Position numbers and translations under genes: made by a program. Source: Heligmosomoides polygyrus polygyrus (lineage: Eukaryota > Nematoda > Chromadorea > Rhabditida > Heligmosomidae). From it: a stretch of 64,000 nucleotides of DNA. Every line of letters starts with the position of its first letter. Positions within the stretch are counted from its first letter, which is position 1. Under the pieces are notes generated by a model that searched no databases, was not told where the DNA came from, and saw nothing but the letters and a program-made list of their open reading frames with translations. The stretch is taken from the NCBI GenBank assembly GCA_947396885.1, contig OX377202.1, positions 66,064,643 through 66,128,642 on the forward strand. The letters are read 5' to 3'. Of this stretch, positions 35,398 through 47,912 are shown one piece after another.

Positions 35398-35700
35398 TGT
35401 AAGCGAAGCTAGCTAAGCGTTCTGTGATTTCCACGCCTTCCCTGATCGGATTGATTCCAGCGAGCCGAGGCGGGGAGCGATCGGGGAGATGCATGGAGGC
35501 GACGACGTTGGCCGGCGGCATCGAGGACGACGGCGGCGGCGAGGACCCCAAGGACTGCGAGCTCGAGGGCAACTCCGGAGGCAGCACGATCGACTCTCTA
35601 TCCCGAGACACTGTGATCCACTCTTTCGCCCGTGTGTCTGTCTGTCGCTGCTATGGATAAACCTTGTACCAAATCCAGTGTTTCCACCCCTCGCACTTAC
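35398..35700 (+). repeat. 3' LTR of the helicase element
   Basis: 303 bp, same orientation as the 5' LTR, about 96% identical to it by eye. It carries the extra TCTG repeat unit near 35637. Confidence 0.85.
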
Positions 35701-35701
35701 T

Positions 35702-36203
35702 ATATACATGGTCTGATTCCTTCTTCAGAGCCTGAAGAACACAAGAGGAGCTTCAAAAATTATTCGTCCAAGGATCAATTCATAGCACAATTCGCAGTTT
35801 TCATTTCTCTGCAATTTAAAGAGGCAACTTAACTGACCGTATGGAAATAGCCGAAAGGGTGACAAGCTACCTGTTGAGGAAGAGAAATGTGAAAATCATT
35901 CAGTTCCTAGTTGTTACACACTTTTCATGCAAATCAAGAGCTTCACTGACTATAAATTGAAGCCGAAGGCCATCGAAATAAATAGACAGCGCCTACAGCT
36001 CGACGTCCTTTGTTGGGCAGCGTTCGTCGAAATAAGCAGAAATGGAAGGCGAGCAATAAGAAGAGCAAGGCAGAACACTACCTGGGAACTACAATGTGTA
36101 AGGAATTTGCGCGTAATGTCTGCAAACTCTTATCAGGCGATACACCGTTGCTAATCGTACCACTCCTGGCCGGCGGCAAGGTTTACGAGAATGTTCTAGG
36201 ACT
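35702..36203. other. Stretch without recognisable gene
   Basis: Short frames only. The last eight bases (CTAGGACT, 36196-36203) are the target duplication of the RTE copy that follows. Confidence 0.4.
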
Positions 36204-36926
36204 GTATCACCTGTATCACCTGTCGTCCCGTTAATCATCGACTTGCTCGAGCGGGGCGCCAGCAGCGTCTTCATTCGTCCCTGTCGCGTGCCAGAGTACT
36301 GCAATGGATCCTCCTCGCTCGAGGGACACGGAAAGTGTCATAACGGTCGTTCAGGGCTTTCACGAAGAAGTCTGACCAACGCGTTGGTGGGCGTCCTGGT
36401 GTTCTCTTGACATCCCGCGGAATCCAGTTGGTGACGGCTCTCGTCCAGCGGGTGTCTGCGAAGCGCATTACGTGGCCGGCTCACCTAATTTTCGACGACT
36501 TGGCCCATGCGACAGCGTCTCTGATCTTCGATCGTCGACGAGGCTTGGAACTCCGGTGCCTTCTCTCACTTGCGTGAGTCGTGTCTCTGTGAGCATCGTC
36601 CTCTCAATTCCACGCTGCGCGATGCTGATCACGTGTTCATCCTGCTTTCGTATAGCCCAGGTCTCTGAGGCGTATGTTAGGGCAGGAAGAACCGTGGAGT
36701 CGAATAGGTGGGCACGGAGTCGGACGTTCTTCGTTTTCTTCGCGACTTCTTCGACGCTCTTGAAAGCTCCCCAAGCCGCTCGTTTCCTCCTGCTCAGCTC
36801 CGGCGCTCTCGGTGTTGTGAGCACGATGTCGTCAGCGAAGCGAAGATGATGTAGTTGCCGGCCGTCGACCTTCACTCCCATGTCTTCCCATTCTAGTTCG
36901 CGCATGACGTTTTCGACGGTGGCGTA
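36204..36926 (-). pseudogene. 5'-truncated RTE, copy 3
   Basis: It has the same 3' tail as the full-length copy (GTATCACCTGTATCACCTG on this strand) and covers only the last quarter of the ORF, equivalent to 16195-17105. An internal deletion of about 190 bp removes the part equivalent to 16805-16995. The direct duplication CTAGGACT (36196-36203 and 36927-36934) brackets it, so truncation happened at insertion, as is usual for target-primed reverse transcription. Recognisable protein: [20 protein letters not shown] and the DDIVLTTP region. Confidence 0.9.
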
Positions 36927-36934
36927 CTAGGACT

Positions 36935-38328
36935 AGTGGATGAAAATGGAAGGTAAATCTGTCCCTGAAAAAGAATTGTCCCTCCTTTATGATTCTAATT
37001 GCTTCAAGACATTTGGCGTACTTTCAGACAACTGTTGTTTGCCAACCTCTGCTTCATATCATTTCACCGATACTACAACTTCTTGTCATGAAAAAGATAT
37101 TTGGAAAGGAGGAAAATATGCAAAAAAAAGTGATATCTAAATTTGCCCGGTAGGCCACTTGTACGCATCTGTGTAAAGCGGAAAGCTCCTTCAGACGACA
37201 GTTCGTCAAAAGACGGTGTGAATACGTCTGCTGTGATTTCCTTTCGAATTTGATTAAAAACAACAGTTTTTTTTCTCAAAGAACGTAGAGTATGTGTGCA
37301 AGTACCTAGAGCAGTCGTTGGAGACCTAGGGCCTCCCGCTCGCTCTAAATTCATTCACGATTGCATTCCGACAGCCAAACTTCCCTCTCCCCGTTAGCTC
37401 CCAACACTGGCCCGGGCAAACTAAAGACCTCGCCAAACTTCACCATAGATGTAGAAGCAAAAGCAAAAGAGCTGCAAAACAGAAGAACAAAAGACGTGGC
37501 CGAAGCGTCATGTAATGTGTTTTAGAGTTCCGTTCCCCACCAATTTTGCATGGTGCACAGCAGAACACAGTTTTCTTCAGTCACTAAATAGTACCATCAA
37601 AGAGTGAACTTCTAAGCTCCCTAAAAGAGAAGATGTTTTTCTCCAACAGTTGTTCTAATCTACTTTTCTTGGGAGAGTCTAAAGCGCTCAATTTTGACAC
37701 TTAAGGCGCGCTGCGACAGTTGATCGTTTCACTATACAGTTAAGCAGTCCATCAGTAACAGCATTGCATCTTGTTCCCCTTTTCCTTTGCCGTACGCCGC
37801 ACTGTTGCCTGGGGGAGTACGCATAGAGTCGAAGTTTCAGACCTTTTCGATCCAGGAAGAAAACGAACATCGTCAGCTGGAATGACGCAGCTAGAATGAA
37901 AATACTCTTCAAAGCATGAATCCAAAGCGGGTTCACAAAAATCGATGCATTCCTTGCATTCCAGTTCGAGATGAATTTCGAATATTCAGACGTCAAATGC
38001 AGCGCATGCACCTTTACCAGAAACGGCGGAACACCTTCAGAAGAAGACCGTCGTCCCGATTCGGCGGCCCCGATGACGTTTCCAGCCGCGTGACGCATGT
38101 TGAGTTATGTTTTTGTTGCCTCCCACCTGCGACAGCCGCCCGTTCAATCCCACTGTAAAGCTGCGGCGGCAACTTCAGCACGCGCCTCGCTGGGGCCAAC
38201 GAATCTGCCAGTGATTTCGCAGCTCCGGTCCTACCCTGCGGTCCCTCCTCAACTCGTCACCGCTAGCGATGACTCATTGAACCTACGCCTCGAGGTTTTT
38301 CTAATCAAGGAGAAGCGAACGTCGCCAC
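36935..38328. other. Stretch without confident gene
   Basis: No repeat recognised. Parts of 37730-38235 on the minus strand have open, protein-like stretches (for example around 38130-38200), which could be further exons of the candidate gene at 38329-38581. I could not join them in frame. Confidence 0.35.
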
Positions 38329-38581
38329 CTGCCAGATAGCTGTCATCCCCGTCTGACACAGCACCGGCGACTGCCTTCTCATAATCGTTCCCAGCAACAA
38401 TCTTTGCGAATTCAGAACTGAGGTCTAACACTTCGTTCCGCCTTATTCCCTCCGAATCTATCGAAACAGCTCCGAAGTCGCCCAGCTGAGTGTATGCTCC
38501 GCACTTTCCACCAGATGCCGGTGTAACAAAAGCCACTCCTCCGCAGTATCGACTCCCGTTCTCCTTTATTCCGAGCCGAAT
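38329..38581 (-). CDS. Candidate exon of an unidentified minus-strand gene
   Basis: Between an acceptor (CTATAG) at about 38582 and a donor (GCAG|GTGGCG) at about 38328 lies an open frame of 84 codons starting IRLGIKENGSRYCGGVAFVT. It continues with GGKCGAYTQLGDFGAVSIDS and ends near DDSYLAG. The composition looks like a real exported or enzyme-type protein, with spaced Cys and Gly, but I do not recognise the family. It lies about 200 bp upstream of the plus-strand gene at 38777, so a divergent gene pair is possible. Adjacent exons could not be linked without a stop, so this is a tentative call based on frame and splice signals alone. Confidence 0.35.
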
Positions 38582-38776
38582 CTATAGTACATCAGTCATC
38601 AGTCATATACGCCATGCAATCGTCAATTTTCGGTCATCCTCCATTCACTATCTTGAAGCAACGTGTGCTATTTCGGACATTGAAGTTCTGGTTCCATTTG
38701 GTTTACTCAGCCTCTTGCTGCATAACTGAAATGTTTGGCTGGTCTCGCTAGTGCATAAATGTCTCGAGCAGTTTAG

Positions 38777-41700
38777 ATGGCCGATGGTTTTTGGCTATTC
38801 GATGGGTTGGAGGAAGAGCCGTACGGTCTTCTACCGCTGGTGAATCTCGCCGGCAAGGGTGGTCCAACCAGCACGAAATATGTCGACCGAGTTGGCAGCT
38901 ATCAGTGGCTGCTTGCCGAGGACTCTGCCACTATTCTCGTGGGTTTTTGCATATATTGGGTTGTCATTTCAGGTATGAAGCGAACGATTACGAACGTATA
39001 ATAATAAATCGGAACTGCAGCTCATGCTCTTCGGCATAACGTGCTGCTCCTGAATATCGAAATTTTCTCCTTGGAAGCTTAGGTTCATTCTGTTCCTGCT
39101 TCTGCCTAATTCATTAGTCAGCACTTACGTGCCGTCAACAGAATTTCACGACGAACGCCATCCTCCTAGAATCATAGCAGCTGCGACCTGAAGGGCTTCG
39201 ATCCGCTGGTTTGTGTTTGAGCGCCACGAATCGCACAAAGAAAAGGGATTTTTGAAGGGGTCACAAAGCTCTTCTTGGCAAAGTGTCTCTTCTGGATTCA
39301 TGGAAACGTTCAGCAAGCGCGTCAGAAGTGACAGCGAAACCAACGAGAATCACCCATAATGGGCTGTATTTCCCCGAATGTGATGTTTTCCACAGTATCC
39401 CTTCCTCAATTCTCCAATTTCTACTCAAGGCTTATGAAACACCGCTGCGTTTTCACGCAGCCAGTGGTTCCTTCTTAGTGTTTGAGTTTTGTTAGAAAAG
39501 GACCTGTCGAGACTTGACAGTAACTGTCAGTATTGAAATACGACAAGAGTATAAAACAACATTCTCCAACCTTTTGCTAACGGGTAATTCCTAAATGTTT
39601 GCACGAATGACTGTGATCGTGTCCCTCGTTGGAGACGATATCATAGCAAGAGCTTTTGAACGCAGCTTTCTAGAGCTGTTCTCAATCTCCCGTTATGTCG
39701 CATAACATTCACTTCTTCGATTCATGAAGGCCTTTGAAGGTTAAGCCTGCAACCATTGCGTGTCGCTCGCAAGTCCTGTAGGATTCAGCTCCATTCTCGC
39801 TATCCAAGACATGACGCTAGCTTAATAGATGTGACTAAAAAACGCAGCGAAGTTCATTGTGCACATGCGGAAACAGCACTTGTACCGTCAGAGGCGATTT
39901 AATCTCCTCTTTTGAAGGTTCCCGGTATGCCTGTCGAGTCGTTCTTCTGGCCTGGAGGAAAGCTGCCGCAGGACCACGGCATCGTGATCTACGATGTGAA
40001 CCATCTAAAGGCAAGTGAAATATTTAGTTACGAATCCAGTTCCCCGCTTATTAGATGTTGTTTTAAATTGAATCTACAGAAGCATTGGCTATGGAGCACA
40101 GTCGGAAGAGGTACATCACGAATTGGTTTAATCCCGGGTCCCGCCTAAGCCGATGAAATCTCTCATCAAGCTGAAATTAGGTTAATTGGTAATATACGTG
40201 TGTGGAAAAGGTCTCACCATATTCCACAGAAGTAGAATACTTGAAGGATTCCATAAAGGATAGGCAAGTGCTGACCATTGCGCAATATTGCTCAAAACGT
40301 AGGTCAAATGTTACCTAGGGTTACGCAAAGTTCTGGCTCCTACACAGTTGCGACTGTTTATCTTTCCTTTCCCTCATTTGATCAATTTTAGACCTCCTGC
40401 ATTTCTTCAAGAAGGGGCAGTATTATACCTGATGTAAATATAAGTGTGATTTTAGTCTGCAATCTACTGCGCGAGTCAAAGCTTCCTTTAACAGCGAAGT
40501 ACATGCATGAGTCATGTATTAGTTAAAGAGTGAAACATAATGATGACGGTTACCTAATCTCTTTACGAGATGAGCCACGCACTCTTCTTTTACGGGATAC
40601 TGTTGAGGCAGGTTTCAGACGAGTCTGGTAGCAACAGACCAGTACCGTAGGGATGGGAGGCCTACTTAGCACGTGCGGGATCCGAACCACGAATTTCGAT
40701 TTGCGGCCTTACGACAGCTGGCACATCCTTCGGCTGCGCTACCAAATGTGTCCGTGTTGAATGGTGTTATTAGTTTGTCAGTAGAAATTAGCTTCCACCT
40801 AGTGCTTTATTATTGAATTTCGACACGGCCTCTGATTGAATTGTCTTTCTGATTTGTTTTTCATGAACAAACAGCGGTCCATGCACAGCACAACCCAAAC
40901 GCGCACCCTCGGCACTGCAGAATAACACAAGCCCTCATCTGTAGCACCTCTACCAGTCACTCATTGGAAACCGTTCTCATGGTCGTTTTTGATTTTCAGC
41001 AAATGCATACCTTCCATTCGTCACTGCGAACAAAAACGGCATTGATTTCGTCTTACTCACTCTTCCTCCTTCTAGTATAATACTTTCAAACTCCTAACAC
41101 TTTTCGTACCATTTCATTAACGGCGCTGTGACTGCACAGGCCTTAGAAGATTTCGTACAAGCAATATAATCACTCATTAAATTCTTCTGCGTAACATGAT
41201 CACTTACGATTCGATGCTGGGGGGTCGTCTCAGCTACTTGACGACAAGCCTGGGAAGTATTTTGAATCTTGTTTGAATAGAGCCAAGTTCAAGCCAGCAC
41301 ATCTGCATTTCGTTCTAGCGTTTCGCCGTTTTCGCTTCCGTAAGAGCCTGAGAAAGTCAGCAAACCGGAATGCAGTGTGCTTCGAATGTCGTGCCAAGAT
41401 TAATCGGAAATAGCCCTTGTCGGTATCACGAGATGTATCAGCCAAGTATTCCGGCTATTTTAGGTTCGAGATGGATCCATGGATGCGGCTATTATTGCCG
41501 CCAAACTGCTCGCTGACAAGAAGCGGAAACCGATCGATTTCGGTCAGTTCGACTTCATCACCGACGCAGTGAATCTGCAGAAGCTGTTCGCCTTCTGCCA
41601 GGTGTGTTCAACATATCGTGACCCTAGGATGACAATCCACGCTATGCGTAGTCTTTTCGAGGGCGACGCATTCGTTCTGCCTCGTAGTCGAGGCACCGCG

Positions 41701-44700
41701 TTGCAGAAACTCGACAACACGAATGAGAGTGAATCCGCCGAGTACCAGAAATCAGAGGCCGTCTTACCCTTCCCAACAGTGGCAGCGTCTGATCGATAGC
41801 GCGCTCGTTCTGCCATCTGTTACCTGGTGGCAGGACTCCGCCACAGCATGGTGCCTGAGTCCCGCAACAGTGCGCGTCACTAATCAAACCCAGGTCTCTG
41901 TTTCCGCGATACAGACATCGAACGCTCGCACTCGAGGTGGCCACCGTGATGTGTCACTAAACGAGGAGAACTAGAAAGCGCAGCTGATCGGGAAAAGGGC
42001 TGTTGTTGAATGTTGCGCGGTGTGCATATGTTTGAGTCGCATACGGCTGGTGCGCCAAGAAAGCGCCTCAGAAAGTTCTATCAGGTGTATCTGTTCGCGT
42101 CCCCTGAGCCAACTCTTCTCGCTCTCATCTGCTTTCGCTCCACAAACACTGTCTGTGAGAAATCTGCATGGCATTAGATCGGAATGCAGCCCGCCGGTTT
42201 GGGAAAAGGGCAAGAGCTCCCGAGACGAGACGCATTGGGGCCACTAATACACACCATGGATCAAAACGCAACAATGGCTGCTAACTTGGAACGGCACATG
42301 CTATGAGGGAAAATATCATCAAGGGTTCCCGTAGTCTTCGTGCAACCCGGAAACCGTAACCATTAAAAGCTAAGATCTCGTGGGTCCTGTGACAACACGT
42401 TATTTACACGAGCTCTTTTCGTTGCCTGCAGCATTTTCCTCCTCAAAAATAGACTCGTCCTGTTTCTTATTTGGGGCTTGTTTCCCCAGGTTCAGGTGTG
42501 TATGTACCTTCCCTCAAGCCATGGAGGGCGAATCCAGTACCAGATTGCATCGAAAGCACCATCTTCATAATGAAACGGTCCAGGTGGTCAAAGAAACTGA
42601 AACCTTGAAGCTACGTCTACCAGTTTTTTGAACTTGAATTTTTGAACCTCAGCAATCCCTCAAGGTTGCGAAAGTGTTAATGTGGTGTAGAAAATATAAG
42701 AAAATATTGGACTCCAACAGCAAATTGTATGGGCCTAACATGGCCTCAACTTCGCATAGCCTGCTTTGCCGCTTCGTTTTTCACTGTGAGGTCATTACCT
42801 GAGTACAGCTAAAAACGAAATAATGGCGCGATTCGGCTTGAGTCTGCTACATACTTACCGCATCCTATAACAGCGCCTTTTCCGTTCACAGCCCTCCCAT
42901 TCATGTTTTCCACGGTTATTTTTCGCCTAGATTTAAGCAAAGAAGTTAGGCAGCGCGGAAAGTCGCCGCATAAACTTTTCATTAAGAACGAAGCAATAAC
43001 TTGAAGGTGCTTGAAATTCATCCAACAAATGTTTGCATAAAAAGAGATGCCTTTAGCTACTTTAGGATCACAGTATGCTGAGTGGTTCTCAAATCGTTCA
43101 AATTCGCTTTCAAGTTTTAGTCGCGAGACGACTGCCATTGCTCTTCTTAAAACCTAATTCTATGACAACTTCAGTAACGAGGTCAAATAATAGCTATGTT
43201 TTCGTAGTTTTTCCTTTGTTGACAAAATCGTGTTGCTCATTTTCTTTTGCAATGGGGACGAATTTTGAAAGAAATTTTGAACCTGGCAAAATGAATGAAA
43301 GAGGGGACGGCTGAACCAGTTAATTAGTGGAAGAGTGTATGAAAGGATGCCAAAACGAGATATAATACTAGGGAGAAGGCTCTGAATGAGGAAACTCACG
43401 CACAATGCGAGATGTGATTTAGGAAGCCGGAGAGGGACTGTTCCGAATCGATTGTGAACGAGTGGGCAAGACATGCATTCTGTCCAGGTACCAAATCGCT
43501 GCAGTCATTCGATATAGCCTCATCCACCCTTCTTCAGAGTGGAAGCATCTGATCTCATGGAAATCGGACACTGCACGTTCGATCAGAATCTGAAGCGAAA
43601 AATGACCAGACCACGAGGGGCGCACTCCACGGGTCCATTCTATCAGCTGGTTGCCTACCAGTTTGGATCCTTCAGAATCATGGTCCGGTAAGCGTGTTAG
43701 TGTCACTGTATCGCATCAATGAACGCAACGAACTCAATAATGGAGGACTTCGTTTTAGATATGAGGTCGACTGTGCCGACTATGCAGCTGCGAAATGTCC
43801 TCCGTAAGTCTTCCTGTGCTACATCGTTTAAAAAACAACTGAGCGCACTCCTGTGAAATGAGTTTACCTACGGACACATGCTTTTGAGCGTTTCACTAAT
43901 AACAGTGGACCACTATCTCCTCGTCAGTCTTGGATGCTTATCAGGACCTCCAGTTGAAAGCCTGATGAACACATACGTCAATAGATGGAAAGGAAAATCC
44001 GTGAAAATCTAACACTGAAAACCTAATTCTTTTTCGGAAGTAGCCTATCCGAGGAGGAGAGTGTTGGGGCCAACGCCTGTATGTCGGGTAATCGCTGTTG
44101 CCTGGGCCAAATGGGATTCCTGGAATCCTCTATGACGTAGATGCAGAGGCATCCATAGTAGAAAGCTAAGTTGGACAGTAGCCTGGGCTCCTCTACAGGG
44201 GTATGTAGTGGTGACGCTAGGGTTCGGAAAAGAGGTAGCTGCACACAACCGCAATAAGGATGCTCAGATGTGCATGCTGAACGAGCCGACAGGCGTCTGA
44301 AACGGCTGGTGATGACTGTGCCAATCCTCTTCATCCTAAGGCGGCAGCGTCTCAGCTGGTGCCAGCAGGAGCTTCGATAGACGGAGGAATACCTAGTAAG
44401 GTTGACCGCGTGGTTAGGTTGAAGCGACCAGGAAGGAGAAGGGTGTAAGGGCGTAACTGACTGTAGTCACCTCCAACTGAAGCCTATTTTGATAGGGTGA
44501 TGTAGCCGACAAATCACAAGAGTGGGAGACCTCGCCACCCTTATGGCTAAACGCTCAAGGAATGGAGAGGAAGACCAAGAATGACCGAAATCTCCTCCAT
44601 AAAAGAGGAAGCCCGAGCACCCTTTCCTAGAAGGGCACAGTGTTTTGCCTTTGGTATATTCTTCTGAATAGTATGTATTTACATGTGCCACATTCTTATA

Positions 44701-47700
44701 TCCTCTTTACGTTCGCTCGCTTCTCAGTTGTTCTTCAGAGTTACCGTTGACGCGTCCGAAGCACTGCCAGAAAAGAAGAAGGCCGAACAGAATGAGAATA
44801 TTCAGGTAACTCACGTTAGCTCCTTCAATAATTCCTTTAAAAACTCCAACATAGAAACGCTCTTGAGATGCATATTGTCGAAGTTACTAAGCTCAGAACA
44901 TTGGTAAGCTATGGCACGGCCACTATCGAGTGTACAGAAAAGAAATTTGTTGTCAGTTGCAAGGCAGGAAATTCACAACATCCGTGGACATACAACATAC
45001 GTGGACAGCAGTGCGAGCTGTGTACCAGTGAATAGAAACATTGGTCAGAGACATTTTTGCTGGCAATCAGTTCCAAGAACTAATTCCGCGGAACGATCAG
45101 AGTTGTATTCCTTAGCGACCAAACACAACGGAAATAAGTAGCGCCGCCTCTCGAATGTGTGCACATTTCCAAAAAGCAAAGCCAAAGAACCCAAAACGCC
45201 AACTCTGTGTGAGCCTACAGTTACTCTGTGGGATGCTACTTCAATATTCTATTGCCTACTCCAAGGTTTGAGCTGCACCGCATAGCCCCTTTCCGAGCCA
45301 TCGTGAAGTGGTTTGTCTTTCAGGTGGTTGAATACGGGGACATCCCACGAAACGTGCCTCTCCAGCTGCTGACAACGTACCCTCAAGGAGCAGGTTTCCC
45401 GTTCTTCACATGGGCGCAGCTCTTCTTCACCACAGCCGACCAGGTAAATAGGGCCATAAGGTCGAAGTCCATTTTAGAGAAAATTCGACGACTATTTGAA
45501 TGCTGCATAATTCCCATTGGATATATTTGAATTTCAAAAGTTTCCAAAACAAGTTCGCTTTGCATGAGATTTCTCGTCTATTCTAACAGTATGCCACAGT
45601 AGGCTAGAGGAGTCTCCCAACAGCGACTACCGGGAGTCATATACTGTGCTCGACATGTTGCTGACTATGACCACTTTTGTGGGCCGCGCATGCATGAAAG
45701 ACGTCTCTATGCATCTAATTCATTGTCGCACAGGTGCTGGTCCCGATTACGATAGGAGGGTAGAGCTGATCGCAGACGCGGGCCGCATCTCACTTTAGTT
45801 CAATTTCCGTGTAGGACCGGAAATGAGCCCGGGTCGCGTTATAACGGGAGTGATTTTGAACATAGAGTTTCTCCCAAACCCGCTCTATAACGAGAGTAGC
45901 GTTATATCTGACACATCTTAAGCGGAGTTGATTTGTACTGGCGTAAAGGCAAGCTGGCCGGAACCAGAGGAAATCTACGTTATGTCGAGAGTCGCGTCTT
46001 ATCCGGAGGCGTTATAACGGGAGGGGACTGTATAGTGGTTTCTTAAATATAGGTTTCAAGATGGGGCATTAAAATTATCGATAAATGATTATTTATATTT
46101 ATTAAAACGAAATCGAAAAATTCAAGAACAGATATCGGAACCATCCAGTGTTTCAAAGAATTAAGTTTTTGAAAGAAAATGGAGGAGCTCAACACTCCGA
46201 ATCCGTAGGAGGCCACACGACAGTGTCCCCTAGGCGAAGCGTCTTTTGAATTGTTGAAAGCACTTGATACGTATCAGAATATGTGTTTTCTTCCAGTTTG
46301 CATGTTTTTCAAGTAGAGTACTTTATAAAAACTATAAACACTTTATAAAAAAGTTCCAACTCCCCATCAATCAAATGGTGCTGCAAAGGAGAGGCAGGAA
46401 GCTGCTGATGCATAGCTACGAAATTTTAAGTATAATAACAGAAATGAAGAAGCTGATTTGAATGCGATCTTACAGGAGGTCGTTGGTTGGTTCAAAGGAA
46501 CTGGTGACTTCGGCAAGCCGTCCTTCTATACACAACAGGACATCTCGAAGTTGATGAAGCCCTTACCCTACGTAACGCTCAGTAAAGGTAATCTATAGCT
46601 TTTTCCGTCCTCTTGTTTCACTCATTACTAAGGAAGAGATCACATATTCCAGTTCACGACTGCCTCGGGAAAATCCATAAATTTTTGACGAAGAACGACC
46701 CAGAGTTCCGGTGTGGACTAATATGGAAAGGAAAAAATCACCTCGAAATATTCGCTAAGGTAAGTGAAATTCCTGGCACTATAAATTCTATCGCATCATT
46801 AGGAAGCCCATATAATAAGGGGTGATGGATTTTAGCCCAGATTTCGAACCCTCTGCATCTCGTCATCCGTTTTCACTCATTTTTGTCGCATCTCAGCAGT
46901 AAAAACAATAGCACATAAATGTCTGAGCAACTCGTCACACAAAGTAATGATCGGGAGCCACATGCAGGACTTACTGTTCAACATCAAATCTTATGTCGTT
47001 TAACAGCAAAGAACCACTAAGCGAATCTGGTATTCGATTTCTTCGATTTTGCTTGAGGTACATATTTGTAGAACAGATCCCAAAAGACTGCAGAGTCCGC
47101 AACATATGTATGTTGTCTCTGCACCGGAGCAGTCAACAAAGGTGGCAATGTTGACTTTGGAAGAATCCTACAATTCGCGCAGAACAGCGCTGACTTCGAG
47201 CCTTTTCTTGATTACGCCATCAGCAATCTTTTGTGAAGGGGACCAGTCTGTTCCTCTGGTGCGTAGAAACAAGAGGCAGATGCTCGACCACTTTTTGGGA
47301 TGCCCTCCTTTGGCAGGAGAATTTCAATTTTTCAATTACTCGTTGCCATATTTTGTTACGTCACTGTGCTCGATGAGTAAAGTAGATGGGTAGGGTGAGT
47401 TTAATGCAAAGCTTTGGAAAGCGCCACCGGCTCTAATTCTATTTTTCTCTACGCAACGTGGTGTCGCCCCTTGAGTGCGCGGCTAAGCAGGATTCAGCTA
47501 CGCGATGGATCTCTCTGATGGATCGCAGCGTTTCGTCCTTTCAAGTCATCTAATGCGAGCTCGAAGACAGTCAAGCGTTGGGGGAGAACGGCGTGGGCCT
47601 GACCTTCGTGGGGAATCAATCCCTTGCCACTTGGAGGAACGCAGGAGAACGGCGAAGTGCCTTCTCTTTGCATTTGGGCTTTCATATTAAAGTAACATGG

Positions 47701-47912
47701 ATGTACGCCAATACAGTTGCACGATCCATTGTAGGAATAGTAGTTGAGCAGAAAGATGAGGCAGATGTTTTAGAATGCCTTGCCGAAGGAATCCTGTCAT
47801 TCAAGCTTGCTTTTAGGACCCGGAAGCGAACGGCGGAATTTCAAAGGGCGTGCACGATTTTCTGGCCACACAATGTAAGGATATCGTCGAGGACGGTGAG
47901 GCGAAGGAGTGA
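38777..47912 (+). CDS. Ten-exon host gene, conserved protein of uncertain function (about 358 residues)
   Basis: Exons: 38777-38938, 39918-40010, 41464-41603, 43538-43687, 43759-43803, 44739-44805, 45324-45443, 46476-46572, 46653-46759, 47817-47912 (TGA). They join in one frame of 359 codons. A TTTAG directly before the ATG could be a spliced-leader or exon acceptor. Key blocks in order: GSYQWLLAEDSATIL-VPGMP (exons 1-2), DHGIVIYDVNHLK, DFITDAVNLQKLFAF (exon 3), FYQLVAYQFGSFRIMVRYEVD (exons 4-5), VVEYGDIPRNVPLQLLTTYP (exon 7), GWFKGTGDFGKPSFY (exon 8), DCLGKIHKFL (exon 9). The order resembles a fungal/metazoan family often labelled geranylgeranyl pyrophosphate synthetase without basis; this is from memory and function is unknown. 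There is no signal peptide or membrane segment. Intron 2 has a GC donor. The exon 3 donor (CAGGT|GTGTTC) is irregular and may hide a small extra exon. Confidence 0.8.
40563..40750 (-). repeat. SINE-like repeat in intron 2
   Basis: An antisense copy related to the tRNA-derived SINEs: a B-box complement (GGGATCCGAACCAC) near 40679 and an A-box complement (GGCTGCGCTACCAA) near 40733. The left end has GAGCCACGCACTCTTCTTTT. More diverged than the other copies. Confidence 0.5.
45830..46032. mobile_element. Possible pogo/Tigger-type fragment in intron 7
   Basis: The right edge reads GGCGTTATAACGGGAGGGGA then CTGTA, that is TA plus CAGTCCCCTCCCGTTATAACG on the other strand. This is the style of pogo/Tigger ends. 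Partial repeats of CGTTATAACGGGAG and CTATAACGAGAG lie inside. Only one end is convincing and there is no ORF. Confidence 0.35.

Larger units (their letters stand above)
31965..35700 (+). mobile_element. LTR element carrying a UPF1-like helicase and no gag-pol
   Basis: The whole unit is 3.74 kb: 5' LTR (31965-32263), tRNA-iMet primer-binding site at 32264, an interior with a helicase gene, a polypurine tract at 35385-35397 and the 3' LTR (35398-35700). Both LTRs begin TGTAAG and end CTTAC, as an inverted repeat. The flanks carry ATAT on both sides (ATAT|TGTAAG on the left; CTTACT|ATAT on the right), a 4-bp target duplication. These are the cis signals of LTR retrotransposition. No Gag, protease, reverse transcriptase, RNase H or integrase motif is found in any frame. 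It must have used enzymes from another element, with the helicase as cargo or as a function of its own. Confidence 0.85.
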
